From: Vibrio amylolyticus
GTDB lineage: Bacteria; Pseudomonadota; Gammaproteobacteria; Enterobacterales; Vibrionaceae
Assembly: GCF_023145695.1 (NCBI RefSeq)
Contig: NZ_JAJHVV010000012.1
Coordinates: 62,001-126,000 of the forward strand
Length of the DNA stretch: 64,000 nt
Reading direction: 5' to 3'
Below, piece after piece: positions 45,107 through 54,832 of this stretch; position 1 is the stretch's first letter; every line of letters begins with the position of its first letter. The notes below the pieces were generated by a model that was not told the origin of the DNA, ran no database searches, and worked only from the letters and a program-made list of their open reading frames with translations. The translations under genes were made by a program, and so were the position numbers.

Positions 45107-45856
45107 TTAATTACAAACGGTGATGGCACGGTTAAAGTTATCGAGAAAACCACTGTATTTACTCAGAAAACGATTTGAGAAATAGACGCCCATAGGTTTA
45201 GTTTCCAAAAGCTCAGATTGAAAATAATCAGAAGGAAGCAGTGCTCTCTCAATCTCAGACTTGAATACCAGTTGATCTTCTAGAGCAATGTCTATTTCAC
45301 GATCTTTTAGTAGCCTTAATAATACTTTAGCATCACGCGGCTTCTTCACGACGTTATATCCGTTACGTTTTAACCAAAACCATTTATTTGAGCCAAATTT
45401 AGCGGAAAACTTCAAATTAACTTTTGATAGCTCATCTATTTTCGCAGTTACGCCAGGCCCGAAATACCAATACAGTTGTTGCTGTGCAATGGGGTCAGAG
45501 AGTGTCGCGTATTCATTACGCTCCTGCGTGTTCGTCGCGACAAAAAAACCATGCTGAGTGCCACTATGAACTTTTAACTGAGCCTCTGACCACGAAGTCA
45601 TGGTAATTTTGTATGGCTGACTCATCTTGCTTAACGCACATTTGACTTTATCCAGAGCTACCCCTTCCATCTCACCATTTTTATACTCTTGATAGGGTGC
45701 CCAATCTTGAGTTGTCAATAATAGGCGGGTTGGGCCGTATTTGTTCTGAATCGTGTTATTGGTCGTTGTATTCGCTACAGCGCTATTTGCCCCTAAAATA
45801 AACAAGGATATTGCCCATATAAACTGCACTAGCCAATGAAACTTATTTATCATCAC
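45107..45856 (-). CDS. Periplasmic amino-acid-type solute-binding protein (PBPb fold)
   Basis: This 249-residue protein begins with a signal peptide ending near ANSAVA. Residues 40-249 follow the type II periplasmic-binding fold of the amino-acid family (RLLLTTQDWAPYQEYKNGEMEG, VDKVKCAL-like helix, ATLSDPIAQQQLYWYF, then DREIDIALEDQ and PMGVYFSNR). No transporter permease of the ABC type is nearby. It overlaps the preceding binding-protein gene by 14 bases, so both belong to one cassette with the sensor-MFS gene. It could deliver a ligand to the sensor-MFS protein rather than to a permease. The cassette interrupts an otherwise standard T6SS operon. Confidence 0.8.
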   Translation of the reverse strand: MMINKFHWLVQFIWAISLFILGANSAVANTTTNNTIQNKYGPTRLLLTTQDWAPYQEYKNGEMEGVALDKVKCALSKMSQPYKITMTSWSEAQLKVHSGTQHGFFVATNTQERNEYATLSDPIAQQQLYWYFGPGVTAKIDELSKVNLKFSAKFGSNKWFWLKRNGYNVVKKPRDAKVLLRLLKDREIDIALEDQLVFKSEIERALLPSDYFQSELLETKPMGVYFSNRFLSKYSGFLDNFNRAITVCN

Positions 45857-46862
45857 TGTTATTCCCTATGAGTTCAGATATTTTTAACACCGATACCGGA
45901 GGGTAATAGTCTAAGTGTTTTGCTGCATCTATGTTAACAATATATGAGTACTGGCTTAATGGCTCAATAGGAATATCACTGATATTACTAATATTAATGT
46001 GTGAATTGAGAACTTGTTCGGCTTTGTAGGCGGCAAATTGACCAACATTATAATACCGACTAACAATACCGATGAGCGCTTGTGACTTTCGTATCGGCGT
46101 TTCGGTAGAGGAAAAAGTCATAATATTCTGATTGTGCATGCTCTTTACGATAGTTTTTGCTGATGAAATAACGAATGAATCAGGGGGAAGGTAAGCGAGA
46201 TCGATACCGTCGTTAGCCATCTTTTTGGTAATACTTTCTACGGATTTAAGGCTAGGTTTATTTTCTATAATAGATAATGGGTATAGCGTCACCTGTATAT
46301 TATATTGTTCAGATAACGCCTGCATTTTTTCCGCAGTGACGACGGAATTGTTCTCTAGTGGGTTATACACAATCCCAATAGAGTCGACACCTTCAAGCAT
46401 GCTAATGGATTTAAACTGAACGTCATGGGGGACGATATGGCTGACACCAGTAAAGTTACGCGACGTACTATCACGAGAAATAATGTTTGAACCGATAGGA
46501 TCGCTAACAATACTAAATACAGCAGGTACATTACCAGAACGAAATGGAGTAGGGTTATCGGCACTGCCAAGTAAGGCCAATGTCACCGTGGTACCGAACG
46601 TGTATACAAGATCGATCTTACGATGTTCAAGAGACTTTATGTGGCGAGATAGCGCGTTTTTGTCTCGGTTAGCATCCAAAATAGTGAAGTGGACATCCAC
46701 CTTACTGGACAAATACTCCATAAACCCTTTTTCAGCGTCGGTAACACCTCGCCATAAAAGCATGACGACATGATTCTTCTCTGTGGACGCAAACACTGGT
46801 GACCCAATTGAAATGAAAATCAAAAGTGACGTGAGCGCAACAATCAATACATTTATTTTCAT
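45843..46862 (-). CDS. Periplasmic ABC_sub_bind-type solute-binding protein
   Basis: This 339-residue secreted protein has a signal peptide cut near VFA-STEK. The two-lobed domain follows the ABC_sub_bind family (PF04392-like) pattern: VVMLLWRGVTDAEKGFMEYL, LVYTFGTTVTLALLG, PAVFSIVSDPIGSNII, SIGIVYNPLENNSVVTAEKM and LIGIVSRYYNVGQFAAYKA. Relatives often occur with sensor proteins instead of with ABC permeases. It overlaps the sensor-MFS gene by 4 bases and the next binding-protein gene by 14, so translation is coupled across all three. Confidence 0.82.
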   Translation of the reverse strand: MKINVLIVALTSLLIFISIGSPVFASTEKNHVVMLLWRGVTDAEKGFMEYLSSKVDVHFTILDANRDKNALSRHIKSLEHRKIDLVYTFGTTVTLALLGSADNPTPFRSGNVPAVFSIVSDPIGSNIISRDSTSRNFTGVSHIVPHDVQFKSISMLEGVDSIGIVYNPLENNSVVTAEKMQALSEQYNIQVTLYPLSIIENKPSLKSVESITKKMANDGIDLAYLPPDSFVISSAKTIVKSMHNQNIMTFSSTETPIRKSQALIGIVSRYYNVGQFAAYKAEQVLNSHINISNISDIPIEPLSQYSYIVNIDAAKHLDYYPPVSVLKISELIGNNSDDK

Positions 46863-49477
46863 CGCGTGGCTCCCAGCTGCTGTTTGTCTGTTTTAGTAAA
46901 TAGCGTAAAGAGACTCAACAAAACAATAGAGCTAGCCAATAAGGTCAAACCAAAAATAAGTATGGTGGTTTCAAAACCAAAGAGGCTTAATATAAAGCCT
47001 GCTAGTATTGGCCCTGCTACATTACCAATACGTTCAAGAAGCCGGAATATACCAATGGTTTTTCCTTTATCGATTCCTTGTTCACGAAGGAGCTCAATGA
47101 CTAGAGGGATTTGTGGTGACACACAGATGCCATGAGCAACACCAATGAAGATTACGATCATTAATAGCCCATATGTTCCTGGTAGCACGAGTATGTTAAT
47201 TAAGGCGATGGCAGAAAGTAGCCCGCCACACACAATAAACACCATTTTATTGCGGTACTTATCAACCAAAGCCGCACTTATTGGAGATATTACAATAAGC
47301 GAAAGACCATAGGTCATCATTATTCTGCCTGATACAGAACTGCTTTCTCCTAAGTATTGAAGGTAAACAGGGCAAATATAGTAGAGAAATCCAGTCAGCA
47401 CTATTTTTGCAGGGATGGCACTAAATAGGCATATTAAGGCGAAATATTTGTTACTCAGCAACACCTTAAAATCAGACAAACGAACAGGTTTACTTGTATT
47501 TTGAGAGTCGCTTTTGGTGAAGAAAAGCATCACAAGTAGGGCACTCAATAATGCTAATAATGCGGCGCATAAAAATGTCGTCGAGTAGCCTAGCTTGTCA
47601 GCAAGAATCCCACCGATTGCGGCGCCACAGAGTGATCCAGAAAAGAACGCGGATAAAAAGGTTGCCATACCTTTAGTTCGGTTACCATCGTGTGTGGTAT
47701 CTGTGACGTATCCTTGAGCGGAAATAAAGACTATGCCATAACCTACCGCGGTAATAGAGCGAGCGATGAGTAGGGTTAACATGTTAGGTACAAAAGCGGT
47801 CAGGGCGAGCCCGATAGCGGTCAATGACGCCCCGGCGATCAGAGAGTAGCGTCTACCCACTTTATCTGACCAGTATCCTGCAAAAGGTAAAGAAAGCGCC
47901 CAACAAAGCATGAAGAGTGATATTGGGATGCTAGTTTGAAGGCTTTCAGGTATCCAAGCTTGGTTATTAGGTAAGCTTGAAACAAAGTTTGGAAAAAACG
48001 CGAGTGACGATGCCTCTGCAAACACCAATAGGAACAGTGGCAGCCTGATGAAACGATAATCTAAAGCAAATAACTGCTTATTGGGTTGAGTTGGGTTGAG
48101 TTTGACGACACTGTTATTCAATTTTTTCAATAACTGACCAATTTCATCTTTTGAAATGATGGTCGCTAAATGATTCACTATGTCTCTATTTACGGCCATA
48201 AAGACTTGTTTCAGTTGTTGCCAAGGAGCCAGAATTAAAAAGTGGCAAGTAAAGAGAATGATTTCAATGACAACCAGACATGACGCAATCAATACCGTCA
48301 TCATATCCATGAAGCTCTCTTTTAGTAAATTGATAATTAAATTGTCGTCGGTAACGACTTTAATAAACGTATCTTCATCGCTTACTAAGGATGAAAGGTG
48401 CTCACTGCCTTCTTCATCAAATTCGTTAGGATATTGATAAATAGCCTCTGTACCACGAATAAGTGAGATCGAAAGAATTTCATTGTGTTTATGAGTATAG
48501 ATAGAGAACTCATCTTCAAGTCCATTAAGCTTATTGATCGGAATACCACTGCTGACTAAACGGTCAATGACCGTTGAAAGAGTCTCTCCAATGAGATTTG
48601 ATTTTTGTTCAAGCTTGGCTTCATAGACTGTCGAAAATGAGCTCATCGATTGATATGAAAGCCCAGCATTGGCAATTACTGTGAGTCCCACCGTGATACT
48701 TATTATTACAATGGGAAAGTGTTTATTGGTCCATTTTTCCCATTTGGAACGAGATGAGCTTGCATTCACTATTTGATGAGCTTTAGTAATTTGGCTCAAA
48801 GTGCTTTTTGATTCTTCTTTACTGATCAGTTTTTCATTCGGCTGTTTTTCACCTAATTTCTCAATAGGTGTTGGTGTGAGTGCCTGATGAGCTTTGCTGA
48901 TCTTTAATAAAAAGCCATCTAGTAAGTTTTTAACGGCGATAAAACCTAGGCCAGCCGTGATCACTAGCCAAAATACAGCAATGTATACCTGCTTACTTAG
49001 GAGGGCTTTCTTTAACTTATTGAGCGGTGTAGTTGAGTAGTGGAGTGTCAGTTCACCCTCTTTTACGTTGAACGTGTTTAAGATATCAACACTTAATGCT
49101 CTTTCTCCTGAATTAGAGTTGGCCGTTGCAATTTCCACATCTCCAGAGGTAAAAAGCGTTTTACCTGAATCAGAGAGAACTGATATATGGGTAATGCCAT
49201 CGACAAGTAGCTCTCTTCGCTCCAAAAGGCTTTGTATATTGGTGATAGAAGCGAGAGGGAGACCTAGGCTAATTGCTTGATTGATATCATTATGTGTTTC
49301 TTCAAGAACAATCTGATAGGTTGAATCTGACGTTTCGTTTAAACGTTTTTCAAAGTTCAAATAGTTTAACGTGGTGTTCAAGGCAATAGAAAAGAGCAAC
49401 ACAGAAGTGATCGCAAATAATAGCTTCACTTTGAGTGTTACTTTAACCGTTTGAGAGTCGCTCTTTTCCATCGTCAT
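46859..49477 (-). CDS. Sensor-MFS fusion: two periplasmic sensor modules, HAMP-like segment and MFS transporter
   Basis: This 872-residue inner-membrane protein has an unusual layout. Helix 1 (about 20-40), periplasmic module 1 (41-160) and helix 2 (163-185) are followed by a charged linker. Helix 3 (255-276), periplasmic module 2 (277-390), helix 4 (392-417) and a HAMP-like stretch (418-460) come next, then an MFS transporter from about 478 to 860. The MFS signature is GYWSDKVGRR at 534-543. The two sensor modules are distantly alike (LGLPLASITNIQ against SGIPINKLNGLE), suggesting internal duplication. No kinase, cyclase or methyl-acceptor output is present; the MFS unit is the only candidate output. 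It follows clpV after 30 bases and leads two overlapping solute-binding-protein genes. Confidence 0.82.
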   Translation of the reverse strand: MTMEKSDSQTVKVTLKVKLLFAITSVLLFSIALNTTLNYLNFEKRLNETSDSTYQIVLEETHNDINQAISLGLPLASITNIQSLLERRELLVDGITHISVLSDSGKTLFTSGDVEIATANSNSGERALSVDILNTFNVKEGELTLHYSTTPLNKLKKALLSKQVYIAVFWLVITAGLGFIAVKNLLDGFLLKISKAHQALTPTPIEKLGEKQPNEKLISKEESKSTLSQITKAHQIVNASSSRSKWEKWTNKHFPIVIISITVGLTVIANAGLSYQSMSSFSTVYEAKLEQKSNLIGETLSTVIDRLVSSGIPINKLNGLEDEFSIYTHKHNEILSISLIRGTEAIYQYPNEFDEEGSEHLSSLVSDEDTFIKVVTDDNLIINLLKESFMDMMTVLIASCLVVIEIILFTCHFLILAPWQQLKQVFMAVNRDIVNHLATIISKDEIGQLLKKLNNSVVKLNPTQPNKQLFALDYRFIRLPLFLLVFAEASSLAFFPNFVSSLPNNQAWIPESLQTSIPISLFMLCWALSLPFAGYWSDKVGRRYSLIAGASLTAIGLALTAFVPNMLTLLIARSITAVGYGIVFISAQGYVTDTTHDGNRTKGMATFLSAFFSGSLCGAAIGGILADKLGYSTTFLCAALLALLSALLVMLFFTKSDSQNTSKPVRLSDFKVLLSNKYFALICLFSAIPAKIVLTGFLYYICPVYLQYLGESSSVSGRIMMTYGLSLIVISPISAALVDKYRNKMVFIVCGGLLSAIALINILVLPGTYGLLMIVIFIGVAHGICVSPQIPLVIELLREQGIDKGKTIGIFRLLERIGNVAGPILAGFILSLFGFETTILIFGLTLLASSIVLLSLFTLFTKTDKQQLGATR

Positions 49478-49507
49478 TGATTACCAGATATTCACTTAGT
49501 TTGGGTT

Positions 49508-52123
49508 TTAGTTAATAGTGAGTGTAAAACCATCACTAGAGGTGCTGCCTACGACGGCGACCGCAGAAATTGGCTCATTTTTACTTAAACGAGAAATACA
49601 CTCTTCGGCTAACTTCGGCATCAGTGAACGGTTAATGATCTGCTCTACAGCACGACCGCCCGTCGTTGGATCGCTGTTTCGATTCACGACAAATTCAATG
49701 AAGCTTTCGTCCCAATTGAAGGTTGCTTGATACTGTTCGGCTAGTTTCTTCTTAATTCGATTTAAGGAGATTTCTGTAATTTTAGACAGCTCGTCATCGT
49801 TCAGTGGGTAGTAAGGAACGATGGTTGTACGGCCAAGGAAAGCTGGCTTGAAGTATTGCTGAAGATCAGGTCGTATCGATTCAAGTAACTCTGTGTTATC
49901 GATGCGCTCTTCTGACTCTGCAACAACATCGCATATTGCCTGATCTGCAGCGTTTGAGGTCATGATGATAATTGTGTTCTTAAAGTCTATTGAACGACCT
50001 TCACTGTCTTTGATGCTTCCTTTGTCAAAGATTTGGTAGAACATGTCATGAACGCCAGGGTGCGCCTTCTCCATCTCATCCAAAAGAAGAACAGAGTATG
50101 GGTTTCGTCGAATCGCCTCCGTTAGTACGCCACCTTCACCAAAACCAACATAACCAGCTGGTGACCCAAGCAGCATAGAAATTTTATGCTCCTCTTTAAA
50201 CTCGGTCATATTGATAACGGTAAGATCGTTGCTACCACCATAAAGTTGCTCAGCTAATGCCATTGCGGTTTCAGTTTTACCGACACCACTTGGACCACAC
50301 ATTAAGAAAACGCCTATGGGTTTTCTGTTGTCTGTCAGTCCTGCGCGTGAAATACGAATTGCTTTTGCCAACTCCTGTTTCGCCACATTTTGCCCAATAA
50401 CACGCTTATCAAGTTCGCTTTCGAGGGTCAGTAGTTTGGCGATTTCATCACTCATCATGTTGCCAACAGGGATACCAGTCCAGTTAGCGATAATCTGAGC
50501 AATCGTATTATCATCAACCATGGCATTAACTAGAGGCTCTTCACCTTGTAACTCATGAAGCTCATCAAGTAGTTTTGTTAGCTCAACTTGTTTATCTGGG
50601 TCAACATTATCCTCAATCTGTTGTTCCGTGATCTCTTGCTGAACCAGTTTAACTTGATCAACGAGAACAACTTCTTTCTCCCAGCGCTCTTGATATGCGG
50701 CTAAGTGAGTCTTGTTCTCTTCAATCAGCTTCTCAATTTCAATAATCTCTTCTGCACTGTTACCAAACAGCGCTTGCTCTTTCTCTAAGGCGGCTTTTTC
50801 ATTCGACTGATATTTAATTGTCTGTTCGAGGCTTTCAATTACCTCTGGTTTAGCACCTTGCGTCAATGCAATACGCGCACTTGCGGTATCAAGAAGGCTG
50901 ATTGCTTTATCTGGAAGTTGGCGACTTGGTAGGTAGCGTATAGATAAATGAACCGAAGCTTCGATCGCAGACTCAGCGATAAATGCCCCATGGTGACTTT
51001 GTAAGGATGCAGCTACACCACGTAACATCTGCATGGCATCTTCAGCGTTAGGCTCTTCAATAGTAACCACTTGGAAACGTCGAGTTAATGCAGGATCTTT
51101 CTCGAAATACTTTTTATATTCAGCCCATGTCGTGGCGGCGATGGTTTTAAATTCACCACGAGCAAGTGCTGGTTTTAATAGGTTAGCGGCATCATTTTGA
51201 CCGGCAGCGCCACCAGCGCCTATGAGCGTATGCGCTTCATCGATGAAAACAATAATTGGAACATCAGAGTTCTTCACCTCATTGATCACATCTTTAAGGC
51301 GGTTTTCGAACTCACCTTTAACGCTTGCCCCTGCTTGAAGTAGCCCTAGATCAAGGGAGTGAATCTGCACACCTTGAAGAGCCATTGGTACTTCATCTGC
51401 GGCAATTCTTAACGCGAGACCTTCAACCACCGCTGTTTTACCTACACCTGGCTCTCCGACCATTATCGGGTTGTTTTGGCGTTTTCGACAAAGGATATCG
51501 ATCGCTTTTCGAACTTCTGAATTACGCCCAGAAATAGGGTCGATTTTTCCGTCAATCGCTTGTTGAGTAAGGTTGATGGTGTATTTGCTGAGCGCATCAT
51601 TGCCTGACGGGGTAGTGTCAACGCCACCTGACGCAGCCGAAGCTGAAGAAGAGGATCTTGCAATCGCCGTTTTACTGATGAGCCCTTGAAGCGATTCAAT
51701 GGAAAGTGCGTCTAAAGATTTAAGCTCGAGGGTTTTAACGCCCATAACATTCTGTTGAAGAAGCGCTTGTATTAAGTGCAAGCTGATGATTTCACCGTGC
51801 CCATAGTTTACCGATGCGATCATCCATGCGTCTTTAACCAGTTCCGTAAGGGCATGACTTAGTGTTGGCTGCCCCTCACTTCCTTTAGTTAGTAGCGTAA
51901 TCTTCATCGTGAGCTCTTTGACCAGCTCTTCTTGAGGCAATTTTTGTGAATCAAACAGATTATTCAAGTTACTATCTTTTTGAGATAATAATTGAAGTAA
52001 CCAGTGTTCGACTTCAATAGCTGGCACCCCCTGATTCATTGCAGCACCGGCAGACGTTTCTAATGCCTGTTTAAGCGGTGTTGATAGCTTTCCAACAAGA
52101 TTGGTTAAGGTCACTTGTGTCAT
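49508..52123 (-). CDS. clpV: ClpV (TssH), T6SS sheath-recycling AAA+ ATPase
   Basis: This 871-residue ClpB-related ATPase contains the N-terminal repeat domain, the first AAA+ module with Walker A GEPGVGKT and Walker B IVFIDEAHT, and a middle coiled coil (about 410-520). The second module has Walker A GPSGVGKT and VLLLDEMEKAHPG. ClpV unfolds contracted TssB/TssC sheaths for reuse. Residues unlike ClpB in the N-domain (SKTAIARSSSS linker) and the T6SS context settle the assignment. It is downstream of tssG by 34 bases. Confidence 0.97.
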   Translation of the reverse strand: MTQVTLTNLVGKLSTPLKQALETSAGAAMNQGVPAIEVEHWLLQLLSQKDSNLNNLFDSQKLPQEELVKELTMKITLLTKGSEGQPTLSHALTELVKDAWMIASVNYGHGEIISLHLIQALLQQNVMGVKTLELKSLDALSIESLQGLISKTAIARSSSSASAASGGVDTTPSGNDALSKYTINLTQQAIDGKIDPISGRNSEVRKAIDILCRKRQNNPIMVGEPGVGKTAVVEGLALRIAADEVPMALQGVQIHSLDLGLLQAGASVKGEFENRLKDVINEVKNSDVPIIVFIDEAHTLIGAGGAAGQNDAANLLKPALARGEFKTIAATTWAEYKKYFEKDPALTRRFQVVTIEEPNAEDAMQMLRGVAASLQSHHGAFIAESAIEASVHLSIRYLPSRQLPDKAISLLDTASARIALTQGAKPEVIESLEQTIKYQSNEKAALEKEQALFGNSAEEIIEIEKLIEENKTHLAAYQERWEKEVVLVDQVKLVQQEITEQQIEDNVDPDKQVELTKLLDELHELQGEEPLVNAMVDDNTIAQIIANWTGIPVGNMMSDEIAKLLTLESELDKRVIGQNVAKQELAKAIRISRAGLTDNRKPIGVFLMCGPSGVGKTETAMALAEQLYGGSNDLTVINMTEFKEEHKISMLLGSPAGYVGFGEGGVLTEAIRRNPYSVLLLDEMEKAHPGVHDMFYQIFDKGSIKDSEGRSIDFKNTIIIMTSNAADQAICDVVAESEERIDNTELLESIRPDLQQYFKPAFLGRTTIVPYYPLNDDELSKITEISLNRIKKKLAEQYQATFNWDESFIEFVVNRNSDPTTGGRAVEQIINRSLMPKLAEECISRLSKNEPISAVAVVGSTSSDGFTLTIN

Positions 52124-52157
52124 ACTTTATTCCTTGTATCGAATGCAGTTTGTCCGA

Positions 52158-53090
52158 TTAACTATTCAGTAAAATATTCACGGTCTCAGCAGGGTAGCGT
52201 TCTGGAGCAAGGCAAGTTGCTTCTCCAAGTCGAGCTGAATTTGCAAAATTGCTTGTTAACATTGGTTGAGCTAAAAACGCCCGTTGTACACTTAAATAAA
52301 TTGAAATTGGTGTGCTGTCACGAAGGTAGTGCTGAGACAGTTCTCGCACTTTTAGTGCCAAATTCGAATCATTGACGGTTTGGCGATATTCATTTTCATT
52401 ATCCATTAATATAAAAATATCGATTCGACTAAATTGGGCATGGCAAGTCTTACCCAATAAAAATCCTTGTCCAAGTCGACTATTGAAATGCTGTTCAGTA
52501 CCCAATCGAGTTAAAGAATCAATAGGTAGCTTTTGCCTAACACTTGGCCTCGTTTTTACTTGAAATCGATAGGGGAAAAAATCAGTGAGCATTTTAGCCA
52601 ATGTTGGTAAATGACGGCTGTTTTGGTTCAATAGTGTACAGTACTGGAAATAGTGATGATGCTTTTTACTAAGATTCGCGAGTTGATATAAAAGTTCAGA
52701 ACGTTTAACTGATATCTCTTGATCAAGTAGTAGTGATTGTTTCATCGTCACTCGGTAGAGAATTTCGTAGTGACGCTGATTCATAACATCCAAAAAGTCT
52801 TTTAGTGCATGATCTTCTCTATGAAGCGCGGCTAACAACTCTTCGTACAGATAGTTAGGTATGACACCTTGAACACCCGCTAGCGCAGATTTGGTTAACC
52901 TAAGCTTGGCTACGTTGTTTTTTAGCGAAAAGTATTGAATATCACTGGAATCGCCTGCTGGCATTACTTCTGCTTTGAGTTCTAATCGAATTTTGTTGGG
53001 TTGATTTAACACAAATTGCGATAATTGACGCATTGCTTGTGCAAATTCCCATTCTTGGGGCTGCTGGCTAAGATCACGAATTAGAGACAT
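52158..53090 (-). CDS. tssG: TssG, T6SS baseplate subunit
   Basis: This 310-residue protein has the TssG pattern: EWEFAQAMRQLSQFVLNQ near the start, IQYFSLKNNVAKLRLTKSAL, and GVIPNYLYEELLAALHREDHALKDFLDVMNQR split across two lines of conserved helix. LGQGFLLGKTCHAQFSRIDI lies in the second half. TssG forms the baseplate wedge with two TssF copies. It overlaps tssF by 10 bases and is slightly shorter than many homologues, which run to about 330-350 residues. Confidence 0.93.
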   Translation of the reverse strand: MSLIRDLSQQPQEWEFAQAMRQLSQFVLNQPNKIRLELKAEVMPAGDSSDIQYFSLKNNVAKLRLTKSALAGVQGVIPNYLYEELLAALHREDHALKDFLDVMNQRHYEILYRVTMKQSLLLDQEISVKRSELLYQLANLSKKHHHYFQYCTLLNQNSRHLPTLAKMLTDFFPYRFQVKTRPSVRQKLPIDSLTRLGTEQHFNSRLGQGFLLGKTCHAQFSRIDIFILMDNENEYRQTVNDSNLALKVRELSQHYLRDSTPISIYLSVQRAFLAQPMLTSNFANSARLGEATCLAPERYPAETVNILLNS

Positions 53091-54832
53091 AACTGACTCC
53101 CATGAACCTTGGCATACCGTTTGATTATTCCATCTCTACCAAAAATACGAATATTGAGCTGAATGTAACGGTCAAAGCTACAAAACTGTTGAAAAAATCG
53201 ATTAAGAACATCACTGAATGCATGAAAAGGAGCGTTAGTGTCGAGTTCAATATCGATCTCTGTCCCTGGTGAAAACGTGTTCTTACCGAGTATACGAATA
53301 GCAGAAACTTGTGAGTTGAACGTGACACTCCTGATGGTTTGAATATCGCTATCTGAGATCTGATTACGACAGCATAGTTGTAGCATCTGTTTCAACGATT
53401 CATTCGCCTCTTGTGAGTGAAGTAGAGACGAAAAGTTACTGTTAAGCATACCGATGAATTGCCAGTGCAAATTTTGGTCGTACTCTCGTTCAATTGGTGC
53501 TGAGGGAGGGTAAATAGGTGAGAATTCACCAGGTAAATCGATACTCTCTTTACACTCCATTACCCCTTCAATGCCACAAGCTAATTTACCATTTGAGCAT
53601 AATAAACGTGTACCAAATAACTTGTTAAACTCAGGTGCTGAATTGTCTCCTAGCGATACCATTAATTTGTGCTCACCAAACGCATCCCTTGTGACTTGCC
53701 AATAATTTTGGTCATCAGTGCTGTTATAGCGATTCTTAAACAGGGGTAACAAAGGTATTTCACCGCTTGACGTAATCTCGTAAATCTCTTTAATGTCGTA
53801 AATTTCTGTCGAATCACTAAAGTGTGCGTTTGTATTAACTGGAGCAGTGAGCGTTCGTTGGTCATAGCGAATCGGCTCTCCTGACTCCTCAAAAAGGTTA
53901 ATCGCAGGTACAACATTGAGTTTAAAAACGGATAGGTTGAAAAGCCTGACGAATTCGGATGGCAATGAGGAAAGAAAAAGATTCACAACAACCTCGGAGG
54001 AAGCGTGATTTCCTAAGGTTCGACCAAAGCCTTTTAGTCTGAAAAATTGACGTTTCTCCTTAAAGAAAAAATACTCACTCATTAACTGGTAACCGGAAAA
54101 CTGATTGCCGTGCTGAGGAAGGAAGGTAAATGAAAGGTCACTAATTCGGTTTTTTAGGCTATTCGCGTCAATACATGTATGTTGTTCGCAAGAAATATCA
54201 GAGACTGAGATGGCACGAGTTTGACTAAGAAGCTGCTCTACTAGTGAGTCAGCGTTGTTTTCGAAGCCTTGAACAAAAAAATCGAGGTCCTCAATATCAA
54301 GGTGACGAAAGTGGACGTCTGGATCACCCGTTGAAAGCGTGATTTGAATCACCGCAGAAGAGTGTTCTGCAATCTTTGGTCGGTTAAAGTTAAAAGGGGC
54401 TCCCAATGCGCTAATGTTGGTAATGCTAAATGGGGTAACCTTTAATTCATCGACAGTTTGAAATTGGCACTCTTGCTCTTCGACGGTTGCAGAGAATTGT
54501 GCACCTTTAGGTAACGTCGCACTCTCTATTGGGCCCTCAATATCTTCTAGTTTTATATACGCAATGCTAGGTACTGTTTGTACATAAGATGGAAAAAGAA
54601 TCCCAAGTAAACCCTCAACAACTTCAGGGAGCTGTTCTGAAAGCTGTTTTTCAACCTTTGCGTTAAGCAGAGCGACACCATCCAATAACCTAGCGATACT
54701 CGGGTCTTCTATCTTCCCTTGATGAATATTAAGGTTTTCAGCATGACGAGGGTGTTTATCACCAAATTGACCCAATGAACGCTTAACAACGGCGAGTTCT
54801 TGCTCAAAGTATCGCAGTAGGGGGTCACTCAT
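53081..54832 (-). CDS. tssF: TssF, T6SS baseplate subunit
   Basis: The ATG at 54832 (MSDPLLRYFEQELAVVKRS) has GAGG ahead and matches the invariant TssF start; a GTG four codons earlier is unlikely. The 583 residues include RHAENLNIHQGKIEDPSIAR, ILFPSYVQTVPSIAYIKLE, and a late RFFQQFCSFDRYIQLNIRIF, the standard TssF N- and C-terminal landmarks. Two TssF copies wrap TssG in the baseplate wedge. It overlaps tssE by 8 bases and tssG by 10. Confidence 0.94.
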   Translation of the reverse strand: MSDPLLRYFEQELAVVKRSLGQFGDKHPRHAENLNIHQGKIEDPSIARLLDGVALLNAKVEKQLSEQLPEVVEGLLGILFPSYVQTVPSIAYIKLEDIEGPIESATLPKGAQFSATVEEQECQFQTVDELKVTPFSITNISALGAPFNFNRPKIAEHSSAVIQITLSTGDPDVHFRHLDIEDLDFFVQGFENNADSLVEQLLSQTRAISVSDISCEQHTCIDANSLKNRISDLSFTFLPQHGNQFSGYQLMSEYFFFKEKRQFFRLKGFGRTLGNHASSEVVVNLFLSSLPSEFVRLFNLSVFKLNVVPAINLFEESGEPIRYDQRTLTAPVNTNAHFSDSTEIYDIKEIYEITSSGEIPLLPLFKNRYNSTDDQNYWQVTRDAFGEHKLMVSLGDNSAPEFNKLFGTRLLCSNGKLACGIEGVMECKESIDLPGEFSPIYPPSAPIEREYDQNLHWQFIGMLNSNFSSLLHSQEANESLKQMLQLCCRNQISDSDIQTIRSVTFNSQVSAIRILGKNTFSPGTEIDIELDTNAPFHAFSDVLNRFFQQFCSFDRYIQLNIRIFGRDGIIKRYAKVHGSQLCL

